The translations under genes were made by a program, and so were the position numbers. Positions 17,001-25,439 of a stretch of 64,000 nt of DNA are shown one piece after another. This stretch comes from CALDSL01 sp039810245. GTDB lineage: Bacteria; Chloroflexota; Anaerolineae; Anaerolineales; Anaerolineaceae. Location of the stretch: the NCBI GenBank assembly GCA_039810245.1, contig JBDHWQ010000006.1:62001-126000 (forward strand). The letters run 5' to 3'. The notes beneath the pieces are model-generated. The model searched no databases, was not told the DNA's origin, and was given only the letters and a program-made list of their open reading frames with translations. Position 1 is the stretch's first letter, and each line of letters begins with the position of its first letter.

Positions 17001-18028
17001 TTATTTGGGTTTGGCACCGGGTAAAGGCTGTGCTCGGCGGCACTGCGCGTTTCTTCGACCACGCGCGCAAACAGGGCGCGGAAGCTTTCACCGGGCTGGA
17101 TATTGACCCGTACCGGCGCGCCCTGAATGGCCAGTCCGGGGATTTGGCGCAGGATGCCACGGCGGTTGAGGTAAGGCACGGCCACCAGAAAATCACGCTG
17201 GCCGCTCACCCGGTACAGATAGGCGGCAAAAGCGGTGAACAGGAGATTGAACAGGCTGATATTGACCGTTTTGGCGGCAAAATCGGCTTCGCCGGCGCGC
17301 TGCACCAGCTTGCGCGCCAGGCCGGGTGCGAGATGTGTATGCTTGCGAATGACCGGGATGACCTTTGCGGCCCCGGCGTAGCCGTAAAGCTGCACCCGCC
17401 CGCTGGTGCTGGCAAGAATATCGCGCCAGTAGGCCTGGTCTGTGTGGAACTGCCCGGATTCACGGTAGCGCTGGTCGCTTTCCAGCAGCACCTCATATGG
17501 CGGCAGCGGCAGAGAGGTAACCATGCCGTCGTCCAGCAGGTCGGCGTACAGGGCTTTCAGGCGCTCGAACAGCAGGTAAATGCCCCAGCTATCGGCCACG
17601 AGGTGATGCATTGTAATGACCCAGTATCCGCACTGCGCTTCTACCTGCGCAAACCAGCTACCCAGTACCAGCGTGTCCAATGGGGTGACGCGGTGACCCA
17701 GCTCATCGGCCCACTGAGCGTACGCGCCGCGCGGGTCAGGCCGGGCGGAAAAGTCTACAACTTGCAGGCACAGGTCGCTATCGGGCTGCACCATCTGCCG
17801 CCCGCGGCCTTTAATGTCCTGCACGCGAATGCGCAGGCAGCCCGACTCTCGCACCAGGTGATCGAATGCCTCCTGCAGAGTGGCCAGATCCACCAGGCCG
17901 TTCCAGGAAAACGCAAACGTCAGATTATGAAGAGGCGTGCTTCCATAATGAACGTCGCTCAGGTAAATTTGATCCTGGCTGCAGGTGAGCTCTTTCCATA
18001 CGTGGAAAGGGTCGACCGGTACTTCCAT
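14006..18028 (-). CDS. Single-module non-ribosomal peptide synthetase, C-A-T-TE
   Basis: 1,340 residues. The condensation domain carries HHLVADSW (about 141). The adenylation domain has A3 TYTSGSTGRPKG (about 604), A5 NTYGPTEAAI (about 748), A7 YKTGDRARV, A8 HGFRIELGEIE and A10 NGKIDKKALP. The carrier domain has LGGNSLLG with the phosphopantetheine Ser (about 1001). The terminal thioesterase has GGYCTGG (about 1133), so its nucleophile is Cys rather than Ser, a known variant. A rough ten-residue code reads D-A-E-S-V-A-T-I-T-K by my alignment to GrsA and does not suggest a confident substrate. I chose the ATG at 18028 because GGGAG precedes it. No MbtH, phosphopantetheinyl transferase, exporter or tailoring gene is adjacent. 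It could condense an acyl or aminoacyl unit supplied in trans and release the product. Confidence 0.93.
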   Translation of the reverse strand: MEVPVDPFHVWKELTCSQDQIYLSDVHYGSTPLHNLTFAFSWNGLVDLATLQEAFDHLVRESGCLRIRVQDIKGRGRQMVQPDSDLCLQVVDFSARPDPRGAYAQWADELGHRVTPLDTLVLGSWFAQVEAQCGYWVITMHHLVADSWGIYLLFERLKALYADLLDDGMVTSLPLPPYEVLLESDQRYRESGQFHTDQAYWRDILASTSGRVQLYGYAGAAKVIPVIRKHTHLAPGLARKLVQRAGEADFAAKTVNISLFNLLFTAFAAYLYRVSGQRDFLVAVPYLNRRGILRQIPGLAIQGAPVRVNIQPGESFRALFARVVEETRSAAEHSLYPVPNPNNAHYNVMFNFHNRPYHASDEPVETWWFNDTEVVDLSLNIFNPDPLLERFPLGFDIPQPLLDAVGAETIMRHFTSILEAMLDDPDCALEQAGMLSAEEKHALLGGMEAISIPDIGTVFARAFAEPVQRAPDAAALVLGPRRLTYRELDQRSNALAAALRAGGVRPGSPVGMLLEQRFDMVIGLVGIMKSGGLYVPLDPTYPDDRLAYMLRDAGIDILVTEPAMAARTAHFSTRQINIHDLPPAPDGFMAHIPEWDEPGYITYTSGSTGRPKGVVTSHGALANDTAAMRDYLRLTPQDHFLFFAAIGFDAAFEEILPALISGATVIPRPGGLLSVDEFNRLLRDEGVTAMSIPAAFWSEWTAGLARSGESIPDSLVKMMVYAEEPNIQSYITWRTLPGADRVRWINTYGPTEAAITTTMFEPGPSDGDPASWPRFPIGWPLPNHSVYVLDRDRNLVARGVPGELYIGGDVALRYQNMPDESAAVFLPDPFRAEPGSRMYKTGDRARVLPDGNLEFLGRFDNQVKLHGFRIELGEIESRLSAHPSVRQAVVLVRGQHGAKQRLVAYVVPEYSSFNHDEVLPFLSESLPAYMLPSDFVVLDQFPVTPNGKIDKKALPDPEIDTGPAGGIELPETNLEIELVAIWENILGVTPIGVTQNYFDLGGNSLLGVRIFSILESKLGLRLPVSELFRAPTIRQLARYIENHQYNYRPSTVVLMRPGGSGKPIFFIHGWGGGVVGYASLIRELDPRWPVYGIQAAGVSQGEAPDETMEAMVERYIQAIKEVQPQGPYRLGGYCTGGVIAYAVACELTRQGDAVDVLANIEGEPPHIRQRSPRPLSGQRLAIFFRSIPFWIKDYRELGMTGLRQRILSVIRTARRARQFNGKKVEYNHDDIILDDTTPLPDFQRDLLLKQVQMMESYFPTPYSGRMAVYAARYPTIMSAMFGPLDYELGWSGLVKGGLAVYIVNSGHRNIHLLPYARELAAAIQQELERADRALQTEKQV

Positions 18029-18248
18029 CAGTGTATTCTCCCAATGTACAATGCACGGCGTATTAGGGACCAATCACAATTCTTACACGATAATTTCCAC
18101 GCCACATCGGCCAGGAATACCACAATCTTATACACAAGCAATTAGTTTGTGCCTGGCCGGTGGTTTTGTGGATCGCCCCCTTGATAGGGTTTATTATATA
18201 TACCTTCGGTCAGAAGATAAAACGATCGTGAAACGTTTTTGTTGCAGT

Positions 18249-18287
18249 AAAAAAGGCCCTCTGTTTGAATACAGAGGGCCTTTTTTT
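18249..18287. terminator. Intrinsic terminator downstream of the DEAD-box helicase gene
   Basis: AAAAAAGGCCCTCTGT and ACAGAGGGCCTTTTTTT pair around a 6-nt loop. It lies just past the helicase stop on the minus strand. The remaining 18029-18240 shows no gene. Confidence 0.88.
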
Positions 18288-18292
18288 GCAAG

Positions 18293-19978
18293 TTACGCGA
18301 TTTCTAGTTCCATCGGCTGGCGGCGGATTTTGACATCTTTGGTGCGCGCCAGTACCTGGCCGACCAGCTCTTCGGGTACGTCGACAAACGCGCGGTTCGA
18401 CTGGATGCGGATCTTGCCGATCACGTGGCCGGGGATATCAGCCCGCGAGGCCAGCACACCGACAACCTCATTGGGGCTGAGGCCGTGCTGGTGCCCGGCG
18501 TTAATCTTGAGGCGCACCATACCCGGCTCGCGAGCAAAACCCTGCGGGCCGCGGTAGGGGCCATTTCTCTGCCAGGCCGGTCCGCCATCGCGCATGGGGC
18601 GCTCGCGTGGGCCGGTTTCACTGCCCGGCGCGCGAGGCGCGCGCGGAGCGCGGGTTTCCACCACCTCGCTGACGGGGTAGATGGGGCGCTGCTTTTCTTC
18701 GCCGCGCGCCACTTTGAGCGCCGCGGCGGCGATCTCCAGCGGGTCAAACCCTTCGGCCACCATCTGCTCAGCCAGCGCGCGCTCGCGCTGGCCCCGGCCG
18801 CGCTGCAGCCAAACAGTCACTTTTTGCACCAGCTTCTGCTCGCGCAACGAGCGGATTTCGTCTTCGGTGGGCACCTGGGCGCGGGTAATCTTCTTGCGCG
18901 TAAAGGCTTCCACCTGGCCCAGGCGGCGGCGCTCGCGCGTCGACACGAGGGTGATGGCGATACCGGTTTTGCCGGCGCGCCCGGTGCGGCCAATGCGGTG
19001 CACGTAGACTTCCGCGTCTTCGGGCAGCTCGTAGTTAAATACGTGTGAGATGTTCTCGATGTCCAGCCCGCGCGCGGCCACGTCGGTGGCCACCAGCACC
19101 TGCACCTGGCCTTCACGGAAGCGGTTGAGCGTGCGCTCGCGCGCATCCTGGCTCAATTCGCCGCTGAGGGCTTCAGCCGGGTAGCCGCGCGAAGAAAGCT
19201 CGCCGGCCAGGTCGCCGGTATCGGCGCGGGTGCGCACAAAAATCAGCGCGCTGGTGATGTCTTCCACCTCGAACAGGCGGGTAAGCGCGGCAACTTTATC
19301 ACCCGGGTTGACCAGGTAGTAACGCTGCTCGATGGCCTCGACCGTGACCTGCTCGCGCTGGATGGCCACCGTGCGCGGTTCGCGCAGGTAGCGCTCGGCC
19401 AGGCGGCGGATTTCGGCCGGCAGCGTGGCGGAAAACAGCGCCGTCTGGCGCCCGGCCGGGGTTCCGGCCAGGATGCTTTCCACGTCTTCGATGAATCCCA
19501 TGCTAAGCATCTCGTCGGCTTCGTCCAGCACCACGGTGCGCACGCTGTCGAGCTGCAGCGCTTCGCGCTTCAGCAGATCCAGCAGGCGGCCGGGCGTGCC
19601 CACGACGATATCAACGCCGCGGCGCAACTGCCCGAGCTGCGGGCCATAGGGCGCGCCGCCGTAAACGGTGAGCACGCGCAGGTCCATGTGGCGCCCGTAA
19701 GTTTTGATGGCATTGGCAACCTGCAGGGCCAGCTCGCGGGTGGGGGTAACCACCAGCGCCTGCACACCCGCGGGTTGGGGTACGAGGTTATGGATGAGCG
19801 GCAGGGCGAAGGCAGCGGTTTTGCCGGTGCCGGTCTGTGCCTGGCCGATGACGTCATGGCCTTCCAGCAGCAAGGGGATGACCCCGGCCTGGATGGGTGT
19901 AGGGTTTTCGTAGCCCTGTTCGGTGACAGCCTGAACCAACTGCGGGTGCAGGTTAAATTGGGTAAATTCGGTTATCAT
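18293..19978 (-). CDS. deaD: DEAD-box RNA helicase with DbpA-type RNA-binding C-terminus
   Basis: 561 residues. The helicase core shows PTPIQ (Q motif), AQTGTGKT (about 47), PTREL, DEAD in VVLDEADEML (about 157), SAT, and HRIGRTGRAG (about 323). After a basic Arg/Pro-rich linker (about 430-480), the last 75 residues, from MVRLKINAGHQHGLSPNE, form the DbpA/CsdA-type RNA-binding domain. Such enzymes remodel rRNA and structured mRNA and are often cold-induced. The ATG at 19978 has GGAG 7 nt upstream; longer extensions lie in the leader hairpin and are rejected. The leader contains a terminator-like hairpin (20091-20119), suggesting attenuation. Confidence 0.93.
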   Translation of the reverse strand: MITEFTQFNLHPQLVQAVTEQGYENPTPIQAGVIPLLLEGHDVIGQAQTGTGKTAAFALPLIHNLVPQPAGVQALVVTPTRELALQVANAIKTYGRHMDLRVLTVYGGAPYGPQLGQLRRGVDIVVGTPGRLLDLLKREALQLDSVRTVVLDEADEMLSMGFIEDVESILAGTPAGRQTALFSATLPAEIRRLAERYLREPRTVAIQREQVTVEAIEQRYYLVNPGDKVAALTRLFEVEDITSALIFVRTRADTGDLAGELSSRGYPAEALSGELSQDARERTLNRFREGQVQVLVATDVAARGLDIENISHVFNYELPEDAEVYVHRIGRTGRAGKTGIAITLVSTRERRRLGQVEAFTRKKITRAQVPTEDEIRSLREQKLVQKVTVWLQRGRGQRERALAEQMVAEGFDPLEIAAAALKVARGEEKQRPIYPVSEVVETRAPRAPRAPGSETGPRERPMRDGGPAWQRNGPYRGPQGFAREPGMVRLKINAGHQHGLSPNEVVGVLASRADIPGHVIGKIRIQSNRAFVDVPEELVGQVLARTKDVKIRRQPMELEIA

Positions 19979-20090
19979 CAAAAACTCCAAAAGTGTTGAA
20001 TGGAAGTGTTCTGATGATCCCGAAGGCCCGTGTGCCGGCAGTGACCCCGTGGTACGGGGGCGCGCTTCCTCGCGGAATGGCGCGCAGCCA

Positions 20091-20119
20091 ACAAAAAAGC
20101 CCGGTGGGTGTTCGCCGGG
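20091..20119 (-). terminator. Terminator-like hairpin in the helicase leader
   Basis: On the minus strand GCCCGG and CCGGGC pair around a 10-nt loop and are followed by TTTTTTGTT, a complete intrinsic terminator. It lies about 115 nt before the deaD start and about 65 nt after a plausible promoter at 20185-20212. It is therefore either a leader attenuator or the terminator of the upstream ammonia-lyase gene. Confidence 0.65.
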
Positions 20120-20184
20120 CAATCATCCGATAGCACCAAAACAATTCCCTGAAAACGTCCGGCCCAGCCTGGGCCGCGGGGGAT

Positions 20185-20212
20185 AGTATACCATGTTTGT
20201 CGGGAATGGAAA
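20185..20212 (-). promoter_or_regulatory. Probable promoter of the DEAD-box helicase gene
   Basis: On the minus strand TTTCCA (20207-20212), a 16-bp spacer and TATACT (20185-20190). It would give a leader of about 200 nt. The rest of the gap 19979-20404 holds the hairpin and a short tandem repeat but no gene. Confidence 0.45.
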
Positions 20213-20216
20213 GGGT

Positions 20217-20240
20217 GGTCAACGGATTGGTCAACGGATT
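20217..20240. repeat. Two tandem copies of a 12-bp unit
   Basis: GGTCAACGGATT is repeated exactly twice, immediately upstream of the proposed helicase promoter. On the minus strand each copy contains TTGACC, so it could be a protein-binding site. Confidence 0.6.
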
Positions 20241-20404
20241 ATGAACCCCGATACCACGGAAAAAGCATTTCCTCTTTCCCGCGCTTGAACGGACGTGGGA
20301 ACAAGCTGGCATGATTTGGAAACCAACCATCCAGCAGACAAAACTCGTAGGGGCGGGTCTGGGACCCGCCCAGGCGCTGGCCGGTTCAGACGCGTGCGAC
20401 CATC

Positions 20405-21649
20405 CTAGCGCGAAATTTTGTATTCGTCCGGCACGGGATAACCGCCTTCCCACACCACCATGCGGAAATCTTCGGGTGAGGTGTTGCCTTCCGAGTTGAT
20501 CAGCAGCACCTGGGATGAGGAATCCAGCCCCAGATACTCGCGCAGCGGGCGAGTCTCATCCAGCTGCATGGTGTACATCAGCGCGCCCAGTGTCACCGCA
20601 CCCGACTCGCCGGAAATAATAAAGGGGTCGCCGCGCAGCGGGATGCCGTACACGCGCATGCCCTTGGCGGCGGTGTAGTCCGGGCAGATGGCAAAGGCAT
20701 CCACGTGTTGCGAAAGGATGTCCCACGCCAGCGGGTTGGGCTGGCCGCACGCCAGCCCGGCCATGATCGTATCCAGGTCGCCCGAGACGCTGTGCGGGCG
20801 GCCATCGCCGACGCGCATAGATTCATATAGGCAGGCAGCGCGGTCCGGCTCGACGACCATAAATTTGGGCCGCTGCGCGCCGAACAGGCTGGTGTAAAAA
20901 CCCACCGCTGCGGCCGCCAGCGAGCCTACCCCGGCCTGTACCAGCACGTGTGTGGGGTGCAGCATGCCCAGGGCCGCGAACTGTTCCTGCGCTTCGGCGA
21001 AAATGGTGCTGTAGCCCTGCATCACCCAGCGAGGGATGTCCTCGTAGCCCTCCCAGGATGTGTCGGAGATCACCTGCCAGCCGTTGATCCGGGCATCCTG
21101 CTCCACCTGGCGCACGGCGTCGTCATAATTGCCATCCACCACCACCACGCGCGACCCAACCCCCTGGATGGCGGCAATGCGGGCGGCAGAGGTTAGCTTA
21201 TGCACATACACAACCGAAGGGAATCCCATTTGTGCCGCCGCCCAGCCGACGCCTCGACCGTGGTTGCCGTCAGTGGCGGTGGCAAAGGTCAGGTCGCCTA
21301 ACCGCTCGCGCAGCGCGCCGCTGGTCATATCGGCAAAAGTCAGTTCTTGACTGCTGAGGCCCAGGCGCTTTTTGATGAGCTGGTAAATGGCATACGACCC
21401 GCCCAGCACTTTAAAGGACTGCAAATCCAGCCGCGCGGATTCGTCCTTGACCCAGATTCCGCCCAGCCCCAACCGCCCGGCCAGGTTCGAGATGCCCTTG
21501 AGGGGGCTCATGCGGTAGCCGGGAAGCTGGCGGTGAAAGGCGCGCGTTTTAGCCGGCAGACCGGGCGGGAACATGTTGTCGACCGCCGGGCTGCTCGCGC
21601 TGCCGGCGGCCTGCGGGTTGGTGATCCACTGGATGGGAGGGGTAGTCAT
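20405..21649 (-). CDS. dpaL: Diaminopropionate ammonia-lyase
   Basis: 414 residues of the fold-type II PLP family. The Schiff-base lysine is in LDLQSFKVLGGSYA (Lys80), and GNHGRGVGWAA and QAGVGSLAAAAVGFY give the phosphate-binding loop and active-site segments typical of YgeX/DpaL. The enzyme converts 2,3-diaminopropionate to pyruvate and two ammonia. The start at 21649 has AGGAG 6 nt upstream. In E. coli ygeX neighbours ygeY; here a YgeY-type hydrolase is 39 kb away at 60417-61574. There is no obvious operon partner. Confidence 0.92.
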   Translation of the reverse strand: MTTPPIQWITNPQAAGSASSPAVDNMFPPGLPAKTRAFHRQLPGYRMSPLKGISNLAGRLGLGGIWVKDESARLDLQSFKVLGGSYAIYQLIKKRLGLSSQELTFADMTSGALRERLGDLTFATATDGNHGRGVGWAAAQMGFPSVVYVHKLTSAARIAAIQGVGSRVVVVDGNYDDAVRQVEQDARINGWQVISDTSWEGYEDIPRWVMQGYSTIFAEAQEQFAALGMLHPTHVLVQAGVGSLAAAAVGFYTSLFGAQRPKFMVVEPDRAACLYESMRVGDGRPHSVSGDLDTIMAGLACGQPNPLAWDILSQHVDAFAICPDYTAAKGMRVYGIPLRGDPFIISGESGAVTLGALMYTMQLDETRPLREYLGLDSSSQVLLINSEGNTSPEDFRMVVWEGGYPVPDEYKISR

Positions 21650-21732
21650 CGCATTCTCCTGAAAACCTATCATCTCTTAAGCTTATCATAAAGCGCCTGC
21701 TTGCTCTACCGCGCGCCGGCCGGCTGTTGAGG

Positions 21733-21741
21733 TGTTATAAT
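21733..21741 (+). promoter_or_regulatory. Extended -10 element upstream of the membrane phosphatase-superfamily gene
   Basis: TGTTATAAT matches the extended -10 consensus TGnTATAAT, 47 bp before the chosen start codon. No good -35 is seen. Confidence 0.45.
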
Positions 21742-21787
21742 CTTGGCGTGCGCCAGAAAGCGGCGGCACGATGAAAGTACCCAACCT

Positions 21788-23698
21788 ATGCTCAAACGCA
21801 TTCGCGCAATTTTTTCTTCCGATTATTCCTGGGGCGTGCTGTTTACCGCCGCGGTCTTTGCCGCCTACCTGTACGTCTTTTTAGAATGGCTGTTTATCGT
21901 CACCAAGCCCTCATTTTTCAGCGCGGTGGCGTTGTGGCAGAAGTTTCGCATCTTTGTGTTCACGGCTTCGGGGCTGGCGCTGGCGGCGCTGGCCGGGCTG
22001 GGGCTGCTTTTTCTCGCCGGACTGCTGCTGCGCGGGCGCGCGGCGCAGCGCGCGCTCAAAAACGTTGGCCTGGCCGGCGTGGCGCTGATCTTCGCCGCGT
22101 TGGAGCTGCTGCTCATTGATAACTTCACTTATACCCTGTTCGGGTTTGGCATCGTCTCTACCAGCGGTTTTACCACGCTGCTGTACCTGGTTGGCTTCCT
22201 GCTACTGTGGGCGTATTCGTTCTCCGAGTTGAAAAAGGGTCTTCCGGCCATTGATCGCTACCTGGCGCGGCGCGGGCGCTGGAAAGTGTTCAGCCCGGCG
22301 CTAGCCCTGGTGGTGGTGGCTTCCTTCGCGCTCAATTTTGAGCGTTCGGACGCCAATGCGCAGCTTGCGGTTTCGAGCAATCGTAAAAATCTGCCCAACA
22401 TCGTTTGGATCACGGCAGATGGGCTCAACGCTGCGCACACATCCGCTTATGGCTATAAGCGCGATACCACCCCGCGCCTGCGTGAATTCATGCAACATGC
22501 ACTGGTGGCGGAAAACGCGTTCAATAATGCGGGAGTGACGGGTGGATCGCTGTTTTCGATGTATACCGGGCGCTACCCAACCCAAACGCGGTTGCTGTAT
22601 TCACCCAATATCCTGCGCGGAAAAGATTCTTACCAGCACCTGCCGAATATCCTCAAATCGCTGGGGTACTACAACATCCAGTACACCTACCCTAACCACG
22701 CCGACGCGGTGGCGCGCAACCTGCTCGCGGGCTTTGATGAGGCCAATGGGAAAAACACGCAGGCCAATGTGGTACAGAGCCGCATCAGCCAGTACCTCAA
22801 AAGCGATTACGCGTATTTCATTTACGAGATCGCTAACCGCATCGTCGACCGGCTGCGGCACATTACTTTCAATAAGCGCATGGCTAACGAGCAGGATATC
22901 ATCAAGGGTGATACGCGCCGTTTTGACGACCTGGCAAAAGTGAATCGCACTCTGGAAGTAATCAGGGAAAAGCAGGGGCCGGTGTTTTCTCACATCCATT
23001 GGATGGGCACACACGGGCCAGAGTATGCGCTGCGCAATAAAGTCTATTCGGTGGGCAAGGAACGCGAGACCGCCGAGGACTGGGACAGCGACTTTTTTGA
23101 CGACAGCATCCTGGATTTTGACGCCGGGCTGGGAATGATGCTGGACGGTTTGGACGAGCTGGGCGAACTGGACAGCACGATCATCTTTGTGGGCGCCGAT
23201 CACAGCCAGCATTGGTCGATGGGCAACCGACTGCCTTTCGTGCTGTATTTTCCCGGCGGTGAATACCAGCGCAGGTTGTATTCCAACGTACAGAACCTGG
23301 ACCTTTCTCCCACGATCCTGGATTACCTGGGCGTGCCCAAACCGGCCTGGATGGAAGGCACCTCGCTGCTGGCCGGCGAACCACCAGCGCGACCCATCTT
23401 TGCCGTATCGACCGGCGGGGGCGTGCGCACCCAGGGCGGCGAGCTGATGCAAGGCACCGTGAACCCGCCGTTCTTCCAGTTCGGGCGCATCAGCGCGGTG
23501 TACTGCGACCGGTACTCGGTGTTGAACCTGGGGGACATGTCCTGGCAAAGCAATGCGGTGGAAGGTTCGCTTGGGGCGTGCCCAGCCGGTACGGCAGTGA
23601 ATGATGCGCAGGTGTATGCCTGGATGCGCGAACGCCTGGAACAGGATGGCTTCGACGTCTCGTCGCTGGGCGATTTTGCGGCGACGATTAAGCGCTAG
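21788..23698 (+). CDS. Membrane-anchored sulfatase/alkaline-phosphatase-superfamily enzyme
   Basis: 636 residues. Four to five N-terminal transmembrane helices (about residues 10-180) precede an extracytoplasmic catalytic domain. It opens with NIVWITADGLNAAHTSAYGY and TTPRLREFM, the metal-binding start of the sulfatase/phosphodiesterase fold. The nucleophile region GVTGGSLFSMYTGRYP has Thr/Ser instead of the C-x-P-x-R of true arylsulfatases, and VGADHSQHW supplies later metal ligands. The layout resembles lipoteichoic-acid synthases and phosphoethanolamine transferases, so a phosphotransferase or phosphodiesterase acting on cell-envelope polymers is more likely than sulfatase activity. I chose the ATG at 21788, at the start of the hydrophobic region, although its ribosome site is weak. 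Confidence 0.78.
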   Translation: MLKRIRAIFSSDYSWGVLFTAAVFAAYLYVFLEWLFIVTKPSFFSAVALWQKFRIFVFTASGLALAALAGLGLLFLAGLLLRGRAAQRALKNVGLAGVALIFAALELLLIDNFTYTLFGFGIVSTSGFTTLLYLVGFLLLWAYSFSELKKGLPAIDRYLARRGRWKVFSPALALVVVASFALNFERSDANAQLAVSSNRKNLPNIVWITADGLNAAHTSAYGYKRDTTPRLREFMQHALVAENAFNNAGVTGGSLFSMYTGRYPTQTRLLYSPNILRGKDSYQHLPNILKSLGYYNIQYTYPNHADAVARNLLAGFDEANGKNTQANVVQSRISQYLKSDYAYFIYEIANRIVDRLRHITFNKRMANEQDIIKGDTRRFDDLAKVNRTLEVIREKQGPVFSHIHWMGTHGPEYALRNKVYSVGKERETAEDWDSDFFDDSILDFDAGLGMMLDGLDELGELDSTIIFVGADHSQHWSMGNRLPFVLYFPGGEYQRRLYSNVQNLDLSPTILDYLGVPKPAWMEGTSLLAGEPPARPIFAVSTGGGVRTQGGELMQGTVNPPFFQFGRISAVYCDRYSVLNLGDMSWQSNAVEGSLGACPAGTAVNDAQVYAWMRERLEQDGFDVSSLGDFAATIKR

Positions 23699-23701
23699 GT
23701 G

Positions 23702-24076
23702 TCAGGCCATCGCGGGCATGTCGCGGCTGGCGAGGACATCAATGCCGCTGCCCAGCGCGTCGGCCAGGATCACGTCATCCATGCGCACCGGGGCGCTGAT
23801 TTCCAGCGCGCGCAGCGCGGCCATTAGATCGCGGATGCGGCCTTTGTGGAATGGCTGGGCGGTGTAGACCGGCAACAGCGGGTGCAGTCCGCCGCGCACG
23901 CGCACGGTGCTGGCCACCATGCGGCGCGGGTCGACCATCTCGCGGCGCGCGTATTCGTGGCCGCGCTTGCAGCCGGGCTTGATCTCAATAACGGTTTCGC
24001 CCTCCTGGCTGACTTCGAGCGTGCAGCCTTTGGGGCAGGTGATGCACAGAATTTTGGTGGTATGTACAATGGGCAT
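23702..24076 (-). CDS. DUF1667 protein, third subunit of a GlpA-like complex
   Basis: 124 residues. The N-terminal cysteine pattern CITCPKGC with a later PGCKRG is the hallmark of DUF1667. These small Cys-rich proteins are regularly encoded next to a GlpA-like dehydrogenase and an FAD/NAD oxidoreductase. The start at 24076 has AGAGG 5 nt upstream. It is the last gene of the operon that begins at 26899, after an 85-bp gap. It is probably an Fe-S or zinc-binding electron-transfer or assembly subunit; direct function is not established. Confidence 0.82.
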   Translation of the reverse strand: MPIVHTTKILCITCPKGCTLEVSQEGETVIEIKPGCKRGHEYARREMVDPRRMVASTVRVRGGLHPLLPVYTAQPFHKGRIRDLMAALRALEISAPVRMDDVILADALGSGIDVLASRDMPAMA

Positions 24077-24161
24077 GATTGCCTCTTTTTGTCTATTTGG
24101 AATGCGCGTACCCTTCAACAGGCTCAGGGTACTGGCCCTTTAACGGGCATCGGGTACGCCG

Positions 24162-25439
24162 CTAGCGTTTTACCACTGCCACGGTGAGTGAATCAGCGAT
24201 CTGCACCTCATCATAGGCGCGCTGCGGCACTTCCATGGTGATGATCTCGCCCGGGCGGGCGTACAGCTCGCCTTTACGGGCTACCAGGTTGCCCTTGCTG
24301 CGCACTTCCACCCACACCGGCTGTTCGATGGGCTGGCGCACGCGTAATTGCAGGCGCACGCCGCCCAAGGCCAGGCTCTCACGGTCGAGCGTCTGCGGCA
24401 CCAGGTAGCGCACATTGTCGCCGGGCAGCAGCGGAACGTGGCTGTTCTCACGGCGGCGCACGGCGACGGCAAACTTGGCCGCGCTGGCCCCGGCCTGCTT
24501 GCCGGCCTCGGATACCCAGTCCACCAGGTCATAGACGTGCACAACGTTGCCGGCGGCGAAGATGCCGGGCACATTGGTCTCAAAATGGTCATCCACAAAC
24601 GGCCCGCCGGTCACCGGGTCAATTTGCACCCCGGCCAGTTTGGAAAGCTCGTTTTCGGGGATCAACCCCACTGAGAGCAGCAGCGTATCGCATGGGATGA
24701 CCTGCTCGGTGCCAGGTATGGGCGCCCAGCGCTCATCCACGCGCACCGATTCGACCGCCTCAACCCGGTCTTTACCGATCACGCGCTTGACGGTGTGGCT
24801 CAGTTCGAGCGGGATATCGTAATCCATCAGGCACTGCACGTAATTGCGGGTCAAGCCGGTGAGGAAGGGCATCACTTCCAGCACGCGCTCCACCTGCGCC
24901 CCTTCCAACGTCAGGCGGCGGGCCATGATCATGCCGATATCGCCCGAGCCGAGCACCACGAAGCGCTCGCCGGGCATGTAGCCTTCTACGTTCACCCAGC
25001 GCTGGGCCGTGCCAGCGGTATACACGCCCGCCGGGCGCGTGCCAGGGATGCGGATCTGGGCGCGGGTGCGCTCGCGGCAGCCCATAGCCAGCACGATGGC
25101 GCGCGCCTGCACGTCCACAAACCCGCTGGATTTGCCGCTGGCGAGGATGCGTCGCTGCGGGGTGATATCCAGCACCATGGTATCCAGCAGCGGCTCCACG
25201 CCCAGCGACAGGGCTTCGTTAATGAAGTGCTGCGCGTACGCCGGCCCGGGCAGATCTTTGTGGAACACTTCCAGCCCAAAGCCGTTGTGGATGCACTGCT
25301 GCAGGATGCCGCCCAGCTCCAGGTCGCGCTCGATCAGCAGCACATCGTCGGCGCCGTTCTGTTTGGCGGCGATCGCGGCGGCCAGGCCACCCGGCCCAGC
25401 GCCGATGACGATGACATCGTATTTCTCCTGCCTGGTCAT
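24162..25439 (-). CDS. FAD/NAD-dependent oxidoreductase of a GlpA-like operon
   Basis: 425 residues. The FAD-binding start VIVIGAGPGGLAAAIAA (about 9-25) is followed by LELGGILQQCIHNGFGL, a second Rossmann site FVVLGSGDIGMIMARRL (NAD) and the FAD-closing VPGIFAAGNVVHVYDLVD. This is the pyridine-nucleotide-disulfide reductase fold without the redox CxxxxC pair. Its ATG overlaps the TGA of the upstream GlpA-like gene (25436-25439). With its neighbours it would pass electrons from a substrate such as glycerol-3-phosphate to NAD or quinone; the actual donor is inference. Confidence 0.88.
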   Translation of the reverse strand: MTRQEKYDVIVIGAGPGGLAAAIAAKQNGADDVLLIERDLELGGILQQCIHNGFGLEVFHKDLPGPAYAQHFINEALSLGVEPLLDTMVLDITPQRRILASGKSSGFVDVQARAIVLAMGCRERTRAQIRIPGTRPAGVYTAGTAQRWVNVEGYMPGERFVVLGSGDIGMIMARRLTLEGAQVERVLEVMPFLTGLTRNYVQCLMDYDIPLELSHTVKRVIGKDRVEAVESVRVDERWAPIPGTEQVIPCDTLLLSVGLIPENELSKLAGVQIDPVTGGPFVDDHFETNVPGIFAAGNVVHVYDLVDWVSEAGKQAGASAAKFAVAVRRRENSHVPLLPGDNVRYLVPQTLDRESLALGGVRLQLRVRQPIEQPVWVEVRSKGNLVARKGELYARPGEIITMEVPQRAYDEVQIADSLTVAVVKR

